From an uncultured Eubacteriales bacterium (lineage in GTDB: Bacteria; Bacillota; Clostridia; Lachnospirales; Lachnospiraceae): DNA of 64,000 nucleotides. The notes beneath the pieces were generated by a model. That model worked only from the letters and a program-made list of their open reading frames with translations, was not told the DNA's origin and ran no database searches. The stretch covers positions 237,509 through 301,508 of the forward strand of contig CASFBK010000001.1 of assembly GCA_949292785.1 (NCBI GenBank). Direction: 5' to 3'. This document shows positions 27,302 to 36,430 of this stretch, in pieces (within the stretch, counting starts at the first letter, position 1; the number at the start of each line of letters is the position of its first letter). The position numbers and the translations under genes were made by a program.

Positions 27302-27455
27302 GTTTTGTCACCATTTTCAAAGAAAATGATGACCTACGTGCTCATCAGAGCACTTCATCTTAGTTTTGTCACCATTTTCGAAGAAAATGATGACCTACGT
27401 GCTCATCAGAGCACTTCATCTTAGCTTTGTCACCATTTTCCGAAAGGAAATGATT
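27301..27455. repeat. 61-bp tandem repeat, two full copies and a partial third, each with two hairpins
   Basis: Units at 27301-27361 and 27362-27422 differ at one base. A partial third copy with changes runs from 27423 to the BofC-like gene's stop codon. Each full unit contains the stem GTGCTC-ATCA-GAGCAC and a second, imperfect stem with arms TCACCATTTTC and GAAAATGATGA. It fills the space between the BofC-like gene and the promoter of the flavoprotein operon. Confidence 0.9.
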
Positions 27456-27456
27456 C

Positions 27457-27855
27457 TTAACTGGAATAATTCTCAAGAAAGTTATAGAGCTGTTCTTCGC
27501 TGCCGATATATTTACCTTCTTTTATTTCTTCCTGTAATTCTTCCGGAAGCTCTGAAACCAAAATGTCTGTAGACGCATACAAGGTCTTACGGTCTGTATG
27601 ATAAACTGCAACATATCCTTTCTCTTCTAAAAGAATATATTCATATGGTTCTACCACATTCAGACTTTCCTTTACATCCTGCGCTTCTGTTTTGGCGTTT
27701 GCCAGTTCTGTATTTTTCTCTTCCAGAAGTGCAATTCTCTTTTCATAAGCATTCCAGTTCTTTAATGTTCCTGTAAAAAATCCAATACAGCCAAAAAGGG
27801 CTGCGGTAAGTACAACTATGCCTAATAACAGGCGAATACTACATGTTCTTTTCAT
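27457..27855 (-). CDS. Small anchored protein with a BofC-like C-terminal domain
   Basis: 132 residues. One N-terminal transmembrane helix (LLLGIVVLTAALFGCIGFFT), a short coiled coil (EKRIALLEEKNTELANAKTE), then a compact domain beginning YILLEEKGYVAVYHTDRKT with ILVSELPEELQEEIKEGKYI. The last part resembles the C-terminal domain of BofC, the forespore regulator, but the match is from memory of the pattern and the role is not shown. It follows the flippase gene. Its ribosome site and ATG sit in the loop of a strong hairpin. Confidence 0.7.
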   Translation of the reverse strand: MKRTCSIRLLLGIVVLTAALFGCIGFFTGTLKNWNAYEKRIALLEEKNTELANAKTEAQDVKESLNVVEPYEYILLEEKGYVAVYHTDRKTLYASTDILVSELPEELQEEIKEGKYIGSEEQLYNFLENYSS

Positions 27856-27888
27856 TTCAAACTCCTTTTTATGTAGTATCCGCCTGTT
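27827..27888 (-). promoter_or_regulatory. 18-bp hairpin enclosing the ribosome site and start codon of the BofC-like gene
   Basis: Arms at 27871-27888 and 27827-27844 pair over 18 positions, 17 Watson-Crick and one G-U in RNA. The 26-base loop holds AAAAAGGAG, the ATG and codons 2-4. The downstream arm spans about codons 4-10. This is read directly from the bases; a role in translation control is inference. Confidence 0.7.
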
Positions 27889-27919
27889 TTGGAATTTTTA
27901 TACAATATTTTCTTTTTTT

Positions 27920-29581
27920 CTATTTTTTCAAAAGGTGCAGCTTCTTTGCAATGCGAATTATCAGATATCCTTTGGGGAAAGCTTTTAGGTCTTCTTCATT
28001 TAAGCCCCGCATCAGCAGCAAAAAGATGCCATATACAATTATACCCGCAATAATGGATATTACAGTCGCTATGACGTTTATCTTTACGAATTTCATAAGA
28101 AGCTGATATACGCCATATACGGCTCCGCCCATAATAGCTGAGGCAATTCCCGGAATCAGGAATGTCTTTACGATTTCCTGACGATATTTTAAATACTTTC
28201 GTATTGCCCTTCCATTCAAAATACACATAAAGAAAGAGAAAAACGTATTTGCCCAGACTACTGCATAGATATTAAGGTCAAGTCCATACATAAGAGCAAT
28301 TAATACTCCAATATGAAGCGCCAGTGTAATGACTGCATTTTTCACCGGGGCTTTCATCCGGTCGATTCCCTGTAAAATTCCATTGCTCAAGGTAGAAAGA
28401 GAATAAAACACAATGGAAACAGCTCCAACCTGTAACATTCTCGCGGGCATTTCCCTTGCGTCATGAAACAGAAGCTGTAAAATCGGCGATGCAAGGACTC
28501 CCATTCCTACCGCACAAGGAAATGCAATTACCATAATAAAACGAATAGAACTTGCAACCTTGCGCCGTACCTGTGGAATATCGCGGGAAGCAAACGCTGT
28601 TGCAAGACTTGGGACGCTGGATGCCGCCATAGAGGATGCAATAGCAATCGGCACATTGATAAGCGTCTTATACTTTCCGCTAAAAATTCCCCACATGGTA
28701 CTATAAGTGGTTTCCTCATATCCCTGGGCTGCTGCCACGTGTTTAAAAATTCCCATATCCAAAATGGAACTAATGTTATAAATGGTGGTACTTAACAGAA
28801 CCGGTACGATAGTCATAAACAGGATGAAAAAGATATTGCGATAACTCTCTTCTCCGTTCCTTCTGTCACGTAACATCTGACGCTTATATACCGGGCGGTA
28901 AACTGTAAATACAAATAGTACAAATAGTAATGCAGCAAGTGCACCTACGCCGGTACCGATCGTTCCGCCGGCCGCTCCATACGCGGCTCCATACTGTTCG
29001 GAATTACCAAGCACTGCTCCAATCCGGGAACCATAGCCAAATAGCATATAGGCGGTCCAGATACTTACCACTGCATTGATAATCTGTTCAATCAACTGGG
29101 ATACCGCACTTGGCATCATAGTCCCCATTCCCTGGAAAAATCCACGTACTACACCCAGAACCGCTACAATCAGAAGGGTCGGTGCCAATACCTTAAGGGC
29201 AAAGATACTAAGTGGTGTTTTCACCAGATAAACAGTGATAAATTCTGCCCCAAAATATACAATTAGCGCTGCTATTGTACCGGAAATTAACGCAAATATT
29301 AATGCTCCTTTAAATAAGCGATATGCATTTTTTCTTTCGCTCTTTGCCACCCTGGTAGAGACCAGCTTGGAAACAGCCAAAGGCAGGCTGTAGGAGGAAA
29401 TTAGCAGTAAAATGCTGTATACCTCCATAGCCGCCCCATAATAATCATTCCCAATATCACCAATAATTGCTGTTAAGGGAATTCGGTACAGTAATCCAAT
29501 AATTCTACTGATAATGGAAGCTATTGCAAGAATAGACCCCTGTACCAGAAAACCGGATTCACTTTTTTTCTTTGTGCTCAT
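27920..29581 (-). CDS. SpoVB/MurJ-like MOP-superfamily polysaccharide flippase
   Basis: 553 residues with about fourteen transmembrane helices. The start is LVQGSILAIASIISRIIGLLYRIP-like, typical of the SpoVB/PST branch, followed by AAMEVYSILLLISSYSLPLAVSKL. Family members move lipid-linked cell-wall precursors across the membrane; SpoVB acts in spore cortex synthesis and others act in vegetative growth. The setting with yqfC, yqfD and a BofC-like gene is compatible with a sporulation link but does not prove one. Confidence 0.87.
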   Translation of the reverse strand: MSTKKKSESGFLVQGSILAIASIISRIIGLLYRIPLTAIIGDIGNDYYGAAMEVYSILLLISSYSLPLAVSKLVSTRVAKSERKNAYRLFKGALIFALISGTIAALIVYFGAEFITVYLVKTPLSIFALKVLAPTLLIVAVLGVVRGFFQGMGTMMPSAVSQLIEQIINAVVSIWTAYMLFGYGSRIGAVLGNSEQYGAAYGAAGGTIGTGVGALAALLFVLFVFTVYRPVYKRQMLRDRRNGEESYRNIFFILFMTIVPVLLSTTIYNISSILDMGIFKHVAAAQGYEETTYSTMWGIFSGKYKTLINVPIAIASSMAASSVPSLATAFASRDIPQVRRKVASSIRFIMVIAFPCAVGMGVLASPILQLLFHDAREMPARMLQVGAVSIVFYSLSTLSNGILQGIDRMKAPVKNAVITLALHIGVLIALMYGLDLNIYAVVWANTFFSFFMCILNGRAIRKYLKYRQEIVKTFLIPGIASAIMGGAVYGVYQLLMKFVKINVIATVISIIAGIIVYGIFLLLMRGLNEEDLKAFPKGYLIIRIAKKLHLLKK

Positions 29582-29602
29582 AAAAGTTCCTCAAATTCGT
29601 GC

Positions 29603-30721
29603 TTATTCAGCCGCTCTGGCTTCCTGCAATTCTGTCTCGGTCTGATATACATGGAAACGGTCTTTATAGTCTTTGCGGGCAATACATACCCATGTTTTAC
29701 CCTGGTTAATGGTAATCTCATTTCCGCTTTCATCAAAATAACGTGCCGGTGAATTCTCGTTTGCCTTAGTCCAGGTTACTTTTTCCATTTTTCCATTGGT
29801 GATATAAATTCCATCTCCGCCAGAGGTTGTATTGATGTCGAGATAACCATTTTCATCCTTATAGGACCAGTCACAATACTGAACCAGAATATTCTTTACT
29901 GCAAGCTGCTGCTCATTTGCACCATCAATCTGCTTATCCTTAAATTCATAACGATAATAGAGACCGTCTTCCGCATTGTATACGAACCATGGCTTGTTTA
30001 CAAAATAACCAGGGCTTACCACCAACGCATCTTCTCCGTTTGTCAGATTGACTTCCTGTTCATCTTCTGCGAACAGATAATGTCCCTGATAATCAGAAGA
30101 AAGCTCGGTACGGTATCCCTTTTTCTCAATCGCTGCATTGATTCCCTCTTCACTGATAAATGCATTGTGAGGAGCCTTGCGGTTGGTATCGCGATAAAAC
30201 ATAATGGAACCAATGGTGCCATCCATACCACTTAAGTTATTCACATCATCCTGAGCCAGAATCGGTTCTGCATATACCGCCTGTCCATAATGAGTATAAA
30301 TTGCATCAAACTCTTTTGCAAAATAAATAAAATAATGACGGCAGCTTCGCACGGAACCGATTTTGTCTAAACCGGAATAATCCTGAAAAATTGCCATTAG
30401 ACGAGTATAGGAACCCTCCACCGGAACTTCATAGATAATATCAGCAGAAGAAATACCATACTGAGGTAAAGCATCTACTGTATTTCCAATCATTACTGCC
30501 AGTGGGCGTTTTTTTGCCTGTTCTTCGTCAATCCATTGACCTGTCAGATAACTTTTTGCCTGTCCCTCGTGAGTATCTACTGGTTCTACTACCGGTTCTT
30601 CTATCGGCTCTTCCTCTTTTTCTACTACCGGTTCCGGCTCTTCTTCCTTTTTGCCACATCCTGCTAGGGCAGTAGCAGTCATACTAACCGCTAACATCAA
30701 ACATAACATACGTTTTTTCAT
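29603..30721 (-). CDS. DUF3048 (YerB-like) lipoprotein
   Basis: 372 residues. A lipoprotein signal with lipobox LAGC is followed by an acidic Glu/Pro/Val linker (residues 25-50) and the DUF3048 domain with KRPLAVMIGNTVDALPQYG, ADIIYEVPVEGSYTRLMAIF and IGSVRSCRHYFIYFAKEFDA. The function of the family is not established; an extracytoplasmic surface-anchored protein is expected. It lies 21 bases downstream of ybeY. Confidence 0.9.
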   Translation of the reverse strand: MKKRMLCLMLAVSMTATALAGCGKKEEEPEPVVEKEEEPIEEPVVEPVDTHEGQAKSYLTGQWIDEEQAKKRPLAVMIGNTVDALPQYGISSADIIYEVPVEGSYTRLMAIFQDYSGLDKIGSVRSCRHYFIYFAKEFDAIYTHYGQAVYAEPILAQDDVNNLSGMDGTIGSIMFYRDTNRKAPHNAFISEEGINAAIEKKGYRTELSSDYQGHYLFAEDEQEVNLTNGEDALVVSPGYFVNKPWFVYNAEDGLYYRYEFKDKQIDGANEQQLAVKNILVQYCDWSYKDENGYLDINTTSGGDGIYITNGKMEKVTWTKANENSPARYFDESGNEITINQGKTWVCIARKDYKDRFHVYQTETELQEARAAE

Positions 30722-30741
30722 TTTAATTTCCTCCAGTCTTT

Positions 30742-31236
30742 TTATCTCAAAATGCCCATATGCTCCAGAATATCCCGCTGCTTTTGTTCCATAACTGCTG
30801 CTTCTTCCGGCTCCATATGATCATAACCAAACAAATGAAGCATACTATGCAAAATCAAAAAAGCAAATTCCCTTTTTTCGCTATGTCCGTAGCTTTTTGC
30901 CTGCTCCTTTACCTTGTCCACACACAGAACAATATCGCCTAAAAGGGCTTCCCCCGTATCCGGATTAAAGTTATCTTCATCCTGCTCTATCTTTGAAAAA
31001 TCTCCGGGGCTTTCATACTGAATCATAGGAAAGGACAAAACATCGGTAGGACGGTCTATCTGTCTATGTTCCAGATTGATTTCGCGAATTTCTTCCAGTG
31101 ACACCAAAAGCAGATTTACTTCTGCCTCATAAGGAAATTCTTCCCATTCTACGGCAGCTTCAATCACTTCTTCTGCGAGGGATTGATAATCAAAATCAAA
31201 GTCAGGGCTTTGCTCTTCTTCTAAGGTAACTGTCAC
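30742..31236 (-). CDS. ybeY: Endoribonuclease YbeY (rRNA maturation)
   Basis: Zinc-dependent RNase for 16S rRNA 3'-end maturation and ribosome quality control. 164 residues. The signature is HSMLHLFGYDH, the usual H-G-x-L-H-L-x-G-Y-D-H with Ser in place of the first Gly; all three zinc His are kept. RPTDVLSFPM is also present. A GTG start overlaps the stop of the HD-like gene (GTGA), with AAAGGAGG ten bases upstream. Confidence 0.95.
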   Translation of the reverse strand: MTVTLEEEQSPDFDFDYQSLAEEVIEAAVEWEEFPYEAEVNLLLVSLEEIREINLEHRQIDRPTDVLSFPMIQYESPGDFSKIEQDEDNFNPDTGEALLGDIVLCVDKVKEQAKSYGHSEKREFAFLILHSMLHLFGYDHMEPEEAAVMEQKQRDILEHMGILR

Positions 31237-32477
31237 AACAACTCCGCCTCCTTTATAAGATAATCTCTGATTTTCAAAAACATATTCATACTAAATCCGG
31301 CTTTGTCATAAAGTCCTGAGGCCGAATTCTCATTCAGGGTCTGGTATACGAGAATATCCTGATTCCAGGAGCTAGAAAGGGTATTCTTGTCCAATACATC
31401 GAACTTTGCAACTACACTGTCTACAATATGTACGATTGCCGATTCTACACTAGAAGGCAGATTTTTCTCACCGTTATACTCACTTAGTATCTGAACCACC
31501 TGCATGGGGAAATAATTACTTTTTGCCAGTATCACTCCATTTTCTACATAGGGCTTTCCTTCCAGTCTTCCAATACGGTAGTAAAATCCCCCTGCTGCTG
31601 CCACATACGGGTCTGCACCAACGACTTTGGCACATTCTCTTGCAATTTCAGAAACTCTTCTGGCATGTGCGTAATCTGCTGTGGAAAAATTCCTTACCAC
31701 CTGCACCAGACTGAATTCCTCGGAAATAATGCGCTCCAGCTCGTGTTCTTTCGTATGGCTCATGCGCTTGTTCAGCCACTGATACAACCAGAGGGAAAGA
31801 ACTGATGACACAATTCCATTGCATATTCCATAGCTTACCATATTTACGCTTACTTTGCCAGTCTCCAAATAAGAAAATACGGTTGTACATCCTAAAATAA
31901 AGACCGCCATTACCATGACTGCCCACCTTCGATTCTCTTTTTCCCTTAAGAAATCTACCATCATGGCACCGCAGACTGTCAGAAGCAATGCCCATAATAA
32001 TTGATAGACACTTCCTGTACCGGAAATGCTCCATACTACTACATAAAAGATTCCTGCCATCATGCCCAGAAAGGAATTAGTTACCATCGTCATTCCTACT
32101 GCCATGACTAGTATTGGTGCTGCATAAACCGGTAAGAACAAGCATAATACCGTTGCCAGACAGCAGATGCCATGACTTAGGGCAATTCTCACATAATTAT
32201 TTGCCTTTTCATGAAACCATCCCTTTTTCAAACGATACATTTCCATTCCAAGAATAAATATTACCAAAAACAGAATACTGCAAAAAATGAGCGCTGCACG
32301 ATTTCCGCTTTCTATTTCCCCAAGGATACCACATATCACTGCCGCAGCAATACCTGATATCATCATAAGGCATACCATATAAAAGCGTTTCCATGACCAG
32401 TTATCTTCCAAAATCGGTCTTTTTTCTACTTCTATTTCTTTCTTTTCCTTTTGTTTCTCTTTTTTCATATTCTTCAT
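31233..32477 (-). CDS. Membrane protein with a degenerate HD domain, in the PgpH position
   Basis: 414 residues. A Lys/Glu-rich N-terminus is followed by about seven transmembrane helices (residues 30-235) and an HD-like cytoplasmic domain. In many Firmicutes the gene between phoH and ybeY encodes PgpH, a c-di-AMP phosphodiesterase with a large extracellular domain and an HD domain. Here the extracellular domain is missing and the HD core is altered. The usual Y-H-D-I-G-K reads YYRIGR (residues 299-304) and the EHHG block reads EYNG. His271 and Asp353 are kept. Catalysis is therefore doubtful. The 5' end overlaps phoH by 77 bases, so the exact start is uncertain. Confidence 0.8.
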   Translation of the reverse strand: MKNMKKEKQKEKKEIEVEKRPILEDNWSWKRFYMVCLMMISGIAAAVICGILGEIESGNRAALIFCSILFLVIFILGMEMYRLKKGWFHEKANNYVRIALSHGICCLATVLCLFLPVYAAPILVMAVGMTMVTNSFLGMMAGIFYVVVWSISGTGSVYQLLWALLLTVCGAMMVDFLREKENRRWAVMVMAVFILGCTTVFSYLETGKVSVNMVSYGICNGIVSSVLSLWLYQWLNKRMSHTKEHELERIISEEFSLVQVVRNFSTADYAHARRVSEIARECAKVVGADPYVAAAGGFYYRIGRLEGKPYVENGVILAKSNYFPMQVVQILSEYNGEKNLPSSVESAIVHIVDSVVAKFDVLDKNTLSSSWNQDILVYQTLNENSASGLYDKAGFSMNMFLKIRDYLIKEAELL

Positions 32478-33411
32478 AAGCCTTTACTATTTTCTGTACC
32501 AGAGGATGACGTACCACGTCTGCACTGCTCAATCTGCATATGCCAATATCTTCTACATTTTTTAATACCCGGAGTGCTACGTCAAGTCCGGAGGTCGCCC
32601 CAGGCGCCAAATCCTTCTGGGTGGCATCTCCGGTTACAACTACTTTAGAGCCAAAACCGATACGTGTTAAAAACATTTTCATCTGCGCCGGTGTGGTATT
32701 TTGCGCTTCATCCAGAATAATAAAGGCATTATCTAAAGTACGTCCTCTCATATAAGCCAGGGGCGCCACTTCAATCAAACCCTTTTCCATATTTTTCTGG
32801 AAACTGTCTGCTCCCATAATCTGATATAGGGCATCATACAAAGGACGCAGGTATGGGTCAATCTTGCTCTGTAAATCTCCTGGAAGAAATCCGAGCTTTT
32901 CTCCCGCTTCAATGGCAGGTCTGGTAAGAATAATACGATTTACTTCTTCGTTTTTAAAGGCAGTAATTGCCATTGCCATAGCAAGATATGTTTTTCCGGT
33001 TCCTGCCGGTCCCATTCCAAACACAATCATCTTATTGCGTATTTCGTCCACATATTTTTTCTGTCCCAGCGTCTTTGGCTTTACCGGTTTGCCATTGATT
33101 GTATGACAGATTAGTTCTTTATCAATCTCTACGATTGCAGATTCCTTTTCTTCAAAGGTAAGAGAGATTGCATAATCTACGTTCTGCTCCGTAATCTGGT
33201 TGCCGCGCTTTGATAACTCAAACAGCTGGGTAAATACCCGGGAGGCTTTTTGAATGTCATTTTCATTTCCAAGAAGCTTCATGCTGTTTTCCCGAAGCAC
33301 AACGGTAACGCCAAATGCCCGTTCTATTTTCTTCATGTGTGTATCGAACTGTCCAAACACATTTGCCATATGTTCTGCCGGTACATCAATCATTTTCTCC
33401 ATCAGACTCAT
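32401..33411 (-). CDS. phoH: PhoH-family ATPase
   Basis: 336 residues. N-terminal KH-like segment, then a RecA-like P-loop GMGPAGTGKTYLAMAMA and Walker B FIILDEAQN, with RPAIEAGEKLGFLPGDLQ between them. It pairs genomically with YbeY, and the two are thought to act together in RNA metabolism. The C-terminus is Lys/Arg-rich. The start overlaps the yqfD end by 26 bases. Confidence 0.95.
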   Translation of the reverse strand: MSLMEKMIDVPAEHMANVFGQFDTHMKKIERAFGVTVVLRENSMKLLGNENDIQKASRVFTQLFELSKRGNQITEQNVDYAISLTFEEKESAIVEIDKELICHTINGKPVKPKTLGQKKYVDEIRNKMIVFGMGPAGTGKTYLAMAMAITAFKNEEVNRIILTRPAIEAGEKLGFLPGDLQSKIDPYLRPLYDALYQIMGADSFQKNMEKGLIEVAPLAYMRGRTLDNAFIILDEAQNTTPAQMKMFLTRIGFGSKVVVTGDATQKDLAPGATSGLDVALRVLKNVEDIGICRLSSADVVRHPLVQKIVKAYEEYEKRETKGKERNRSRKKTDFGR

Positions 33412-34657
33412 CTGTTATCTGCCCTTCCTGTGTCTCTTCTGATATGACGGATGCTTTTTTCGTTCCAATCTTCTCGATTACCTTTATGGAACCGGAAGCC
33501 TTACAAGTGTTTCCGTCTGATACTATCATAACATTATTTTCTATAATTTGAACCCCTTTTTGTGTTAATTTTTTACAAAATTGCTCCAATTTATCTTCTG
33601 CAACCTGTTTTGCTTCCTCTTTGGTGTACTTTTTTTGCACCATTTTATATTCGCGAAACGTTTTTCGATTGAGTGCTGCCGGAAGGTAAAAAGTATCTCC
33701 TATTTTTAGGTCATATTCATCTGTTATGGTATCATATTGAGAAAATTTCTCGGAAAGTGACGGCAGTGAGAATTGCGTTTTCCACAGCCGAAATTCGTAA
33801 GCTTTACTTTCCTTTCCGGTAAATTCCTTATCCTGATATTCCATAGTAAAACTGTCATCATAAGGATACTCTGTGATTCCAAGGATATCTGCATCGGAAG
33901 TACAGTATTGATAGGAAACAGTTTCTCCATCATCATTTATGACCGGAATTTTCCCTTCTACCAGCACATCTCCCGCATGAATCTCCGCACCTTTTTCTAC
34001 CTTAGGAATTCCGTTTCTGGTAAGGATACTGTAAATTACCGCGTCCTTATCTGCTACGATGTCTACAGGCGTTCCTTCGTCTGATTCCGCTGTCTCTTTT
34101 TCTTCTGCCTGCTGGTTGGTGGAGAGATTTTCCTGAATATCAATGACCAGCATGGTTCCCTCGACTTTCACCGATGCCCATATGATATCATCATATCCGG
34201 TTCGCAGCAGCTCTTCAATCTCCTCACAATCTATTTTGCTTTTTGCCATCCCATGATATACATGATTTTCTTCTAAAAATTTAATAATAGCGTCATCCGT
34301 ACGATGCAGATTGCCGTCCACCTCAATTTTCCATACAAACAGTGACATGGTATATAAAAGTGCACAGCACATCAGCACACCAACAGCAAAAAGCTTCCTT
34401 TTCCGATAACGGTGGAGATAAAAGGGCAAGCCATGACGTTCTACTATTTCAAACGTTGTCCTTGTTTTTTTTAAGATTGGTTTCAGGCTCTTAAGTCCCT
34501 TAATACTGATACAAAATATGTAATTTTCATCCTCATACTCCAGGTTCCAAATCAGAATATTGTGATTACTGCACAGATTTAAGAAACGCTCCGGCGCATA
34601 TCCGTAAAGTTTTATTTTTACATATCCCTGTACAATTTTAAGCTTATCAATTAACAA
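33386..34657 (-). CDS. yqfD: Sporulation protein YqfD
   Basis: 423 residues from a TTG start with AAGGAG seven bases upstream. One transmembrane helix near residues 88-107 separates a cytoplasmic N-terminus (GYVKIKLYGYAPERFLN) from a larger extracytoplasmic part (IEVDGNLHRTDDAIIKFLEE; NGIPKVEKGAEIHAGDVLVEG). YqfD belongs to mother-cell sporulation gene sets. An acidic, Glu/Thr-rich tail ends the protein. Neighbours yqfC and phoH match the Bacillus order. Confidence 0.92.
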   Translation of the reverse strand: MLIDKLKIVQGYVKIKLYGYAPERFLNLCSNHNILIWNLEYEDENYIFCISIKGLKSLKPILKKTRTTFEIVERHGLPFYLHRYRKRKLFAVGVLMCCALLYTMSLFVWKIEVDGNLHRTDDAIIKFLEENHVYHGMAKSKIDCEEIEELLRTGYDDIIWASVKVEGTMLVIDIQENLSTNQQAEEKETAESDEGTPVDIVADKDAVIYSILTRNGIPKVEKGAEIHAGDVLVEGKIPVINDDGETVSYQYCTSDADILGITEYPYDDSFTMEYQDKEFTGKESKAYEFRLWKTQFSLPSLSEKFSQYDTITDEYDLKIGDTFYLPAALNRKTFREYKMVQKKYTKEEAKQVAEDKLEQFCKKLTQKGVQIIENNVMIVSDGNTCKASGSIKVIEKIGTKKASVISEETQEGQITDESDGEND

Positions 34658-34668
34658 ACCGCTACTCC

Positions 34669-34950
34669 TTATGAGTCATATAATATTCCCTGAATAAATC
34701 CGGTAATTTTCATTTCCTCATTGGTGTAGTATTCAATCATCAGGCGTTTTCCTTCTATTGTGACCTGGCAGTTCTTTGTCTGAAGACGGACCTTTTCTGT
34801 GGTATATTCAATAATTCCTTTATAATTTTCGATTAAAACCTGATTTCTTCCCGTAGCGGTGATGATGACCGCACCATACATAATATCCTTGGGAAGTTCC
34901 AGTGATTCTACAATATTCGATTTGACCCGGCTTAAATTCTTTTTTCCCAT
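34669..34950 (-). CDS. yqfC: Sporulation protein YqfC (YabP family)
   Basis: 93 residues. The pattern LELPKDIMYGAVIITATGRN, then LIENYKGIIEY and CQVTIEGKRLMIEYYTNEEM, is typical of YabP/YqfC small spore-lineage proteins. The start ATG has no obvious ribosome site. It directly precedes yqfD (11-base gap). Confidence 0.92.
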   Translation of the reverse strand: MGKKNLSRVKSNIVESLELPKDIMYGAVIITATGRNQVLIENYKGIIEYTTEKVRLQTKNCQVTIEGKRLMIEYYTNEEMKITGFIQGILYDS

Positions 34951-35008
34951 ATTGCACTATATGACTGGCAGCATGGACTTATTCCCGGATTTCCTGTTCG
35001 TGAAATTT

Positions 35009-36313
35009 TTAACGAACAACTCCTTTTATCATTGAGACAGGCTCTGGCTGCTTAGGCTGAATCTCATAGGCACATACGATTTTTGCATAAGCCTCCTTTG
35101 CTTTTTCCATATCGTTGGCAAAAATAGTTGCAAGGGTATCTCCCATGCGTACCTTATCACCACGTTTTTTATTTAATAATACGCCTACGGTAAGGTCGAT
35201 TTCACTGTCTTTTGTCACTCTTCCGCCACCTAATACAAGGCTTGCAAGTCCGATATCTTCTGCCTTAATTCTGGAAACATAGCCTTCCTCCGTGTTCATG
35301 ACTTCTAAGACGATTCCGGCTGACGGAAGCACCTCCGGCTGGTAGACCAGGCGCTTATCACCGCCCTGCGCTTCTACGAATTCAGCAAATTTATCTAAGG
35401 CAGTCTTATTCTTAATGGTTTCTTCCAACATGGTTCTTGCCTCTTCCTCTGTTTCAGCTTTTGCTGCAAATAATACCATCTGGGTGCCAAGAGCATAAAC
35501 CACTTCCATAAAGTCTTTCGGTCCCAGACCGTTTAAGGAAAGAATGGCTTCCTTTACCTCTAATATATTTCCCACTGCATTTCCAAGGGGCTGGTCCATG
35601 TCAGTAATGACTGCTGCTATTTTCTTTCCGGCATTCTGCCCGATTTTCACCATTTCTTCTGCAAGGGCGAAAGCATCCGGCTCTGTCTTCATAAATGCTC
35701 CGTTTCCGGTCTTTACATCCAGAACAATAGCATCGGCTCCTGCCGCCAGTTTTTTACTCATAATACTGGAGGCAATCAGAGAAAGCTGGTCTACGGTGGC
35801 AGTTACATCACGCAATGCATAAAGCTTCTTGTCGGCAGGAGCAAGATTGGCGGTCTGCCCCATGATTGCCAGTTTTACGTTGTTGACATTTTCGTAAAAC
35901 TGTTCTTCGGTCAGAGAGGTGGAAAATCCTGGGAAACATTCCAGCTTGTCAATGGTTCCACCGGTATGACCTAAACCTCTTCCTGACATTTTCGCCACCG
36001 GAATTCCAAGGGCTGCCACCATGGGAGCCAATACCAGAGAGGTCTTATCCCCTACGCCGCCGGTACTGTGTTTGTCTACCTTAATTCCGTCGATTCGGGA
36101 TAAATCCAACACCTCACCGCTGTCTCGCATGGCAAGGGTAAGGTGCAAGGTTTCTTCCTCGCTCATTCCCTGAAAGCAAATTGCCATCATCATGGCAGAC
36201 ATCTGGTAATCGGGAATTTCTCCCTTGGTATAGCCTTCAATCATAAAGTCAATTTCTTCTTTGGTCAGAGCTTCCCCATTTTTCTTTTTTGTGATTAAAT
36301 CATACATTCTCAT
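35009..36313 (-). CDS. pdp: Pyrimidine-nucleoside phosphorylase
   Basis: Cleaves thymidine, deoxyuridine or uridine with phosphate in nucleoside salvage. 434 residues. Phosphate-binding [17 protein letters not shown] and the family signature [18 protein letters not shown] are intact, and the C-terminal domain has [17 protein letters not shown]. Whether it prefers thymidine (deoA) or is broad (pdp) cannot be told from motifs. No other deoxynucleoside-catabolism genes adjoin it. Confidence 0.93.
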   Translation of the reverse strand: MRMYDLITKKKNGEALTKEEIDFMIEGYTKGEIPDYQMSAMMMAICFQGMSEEETLHLTLAMRDSGEVLDLSRIDGIKVDKHSTGGVGDKTSLVLAPMVAALGIPVAKMSGRGLGHTGGTIDKLECFPGFSTSLTEEQFYENVNNVKLAIMGQTANLAPADKKLYALRDVTATVDQLSLIASSIMSKKLAAGADAIVLDVKTGNGAFMKTEPDAFALAEEMVKIGQNAGKKIAAVITDMDQPLGNAVGNILEVKEAILSLNGLGPKDFMEVVYALGTQMVLFAAKAETEEEARTMLEETIKNKTALDKFAEFVEAQGGDKRLVYQPEVLPSAGIVLEVMNTEEGYVSRIKAEDIGLASLVLGGGRVTKDSEIDLTVGVLLNKKRGDKVRMGDTLATIFANDMEKAKEAYAKIVCAYEIQPKQPEPVSMIKGVVR

Positions 36314-36430
36314 TGTTTCTATTTATTCCTTTCCCCATAGCAGGTATGCATTATCTCATACAGTTTCATATTTTTATATGGTTTCACATTTTCGTAATCG
36401 TATTCTGTTTCTTCTCAGCACCGTCTCTGT

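Noticed and set aside
27301-27455. CRISPR array
   Set aside because: The 61-bp units are directly tandem with no variable spacers and no cas genes are present.
34996-35017. GTTCGT/ACGAAC inverted repeat at the end of the pyrimidine-nucleoside phosphorylase gene
   Set aside because: Six weak base pairs overlapping the stop codon and no T-run; not a convincing terminator.
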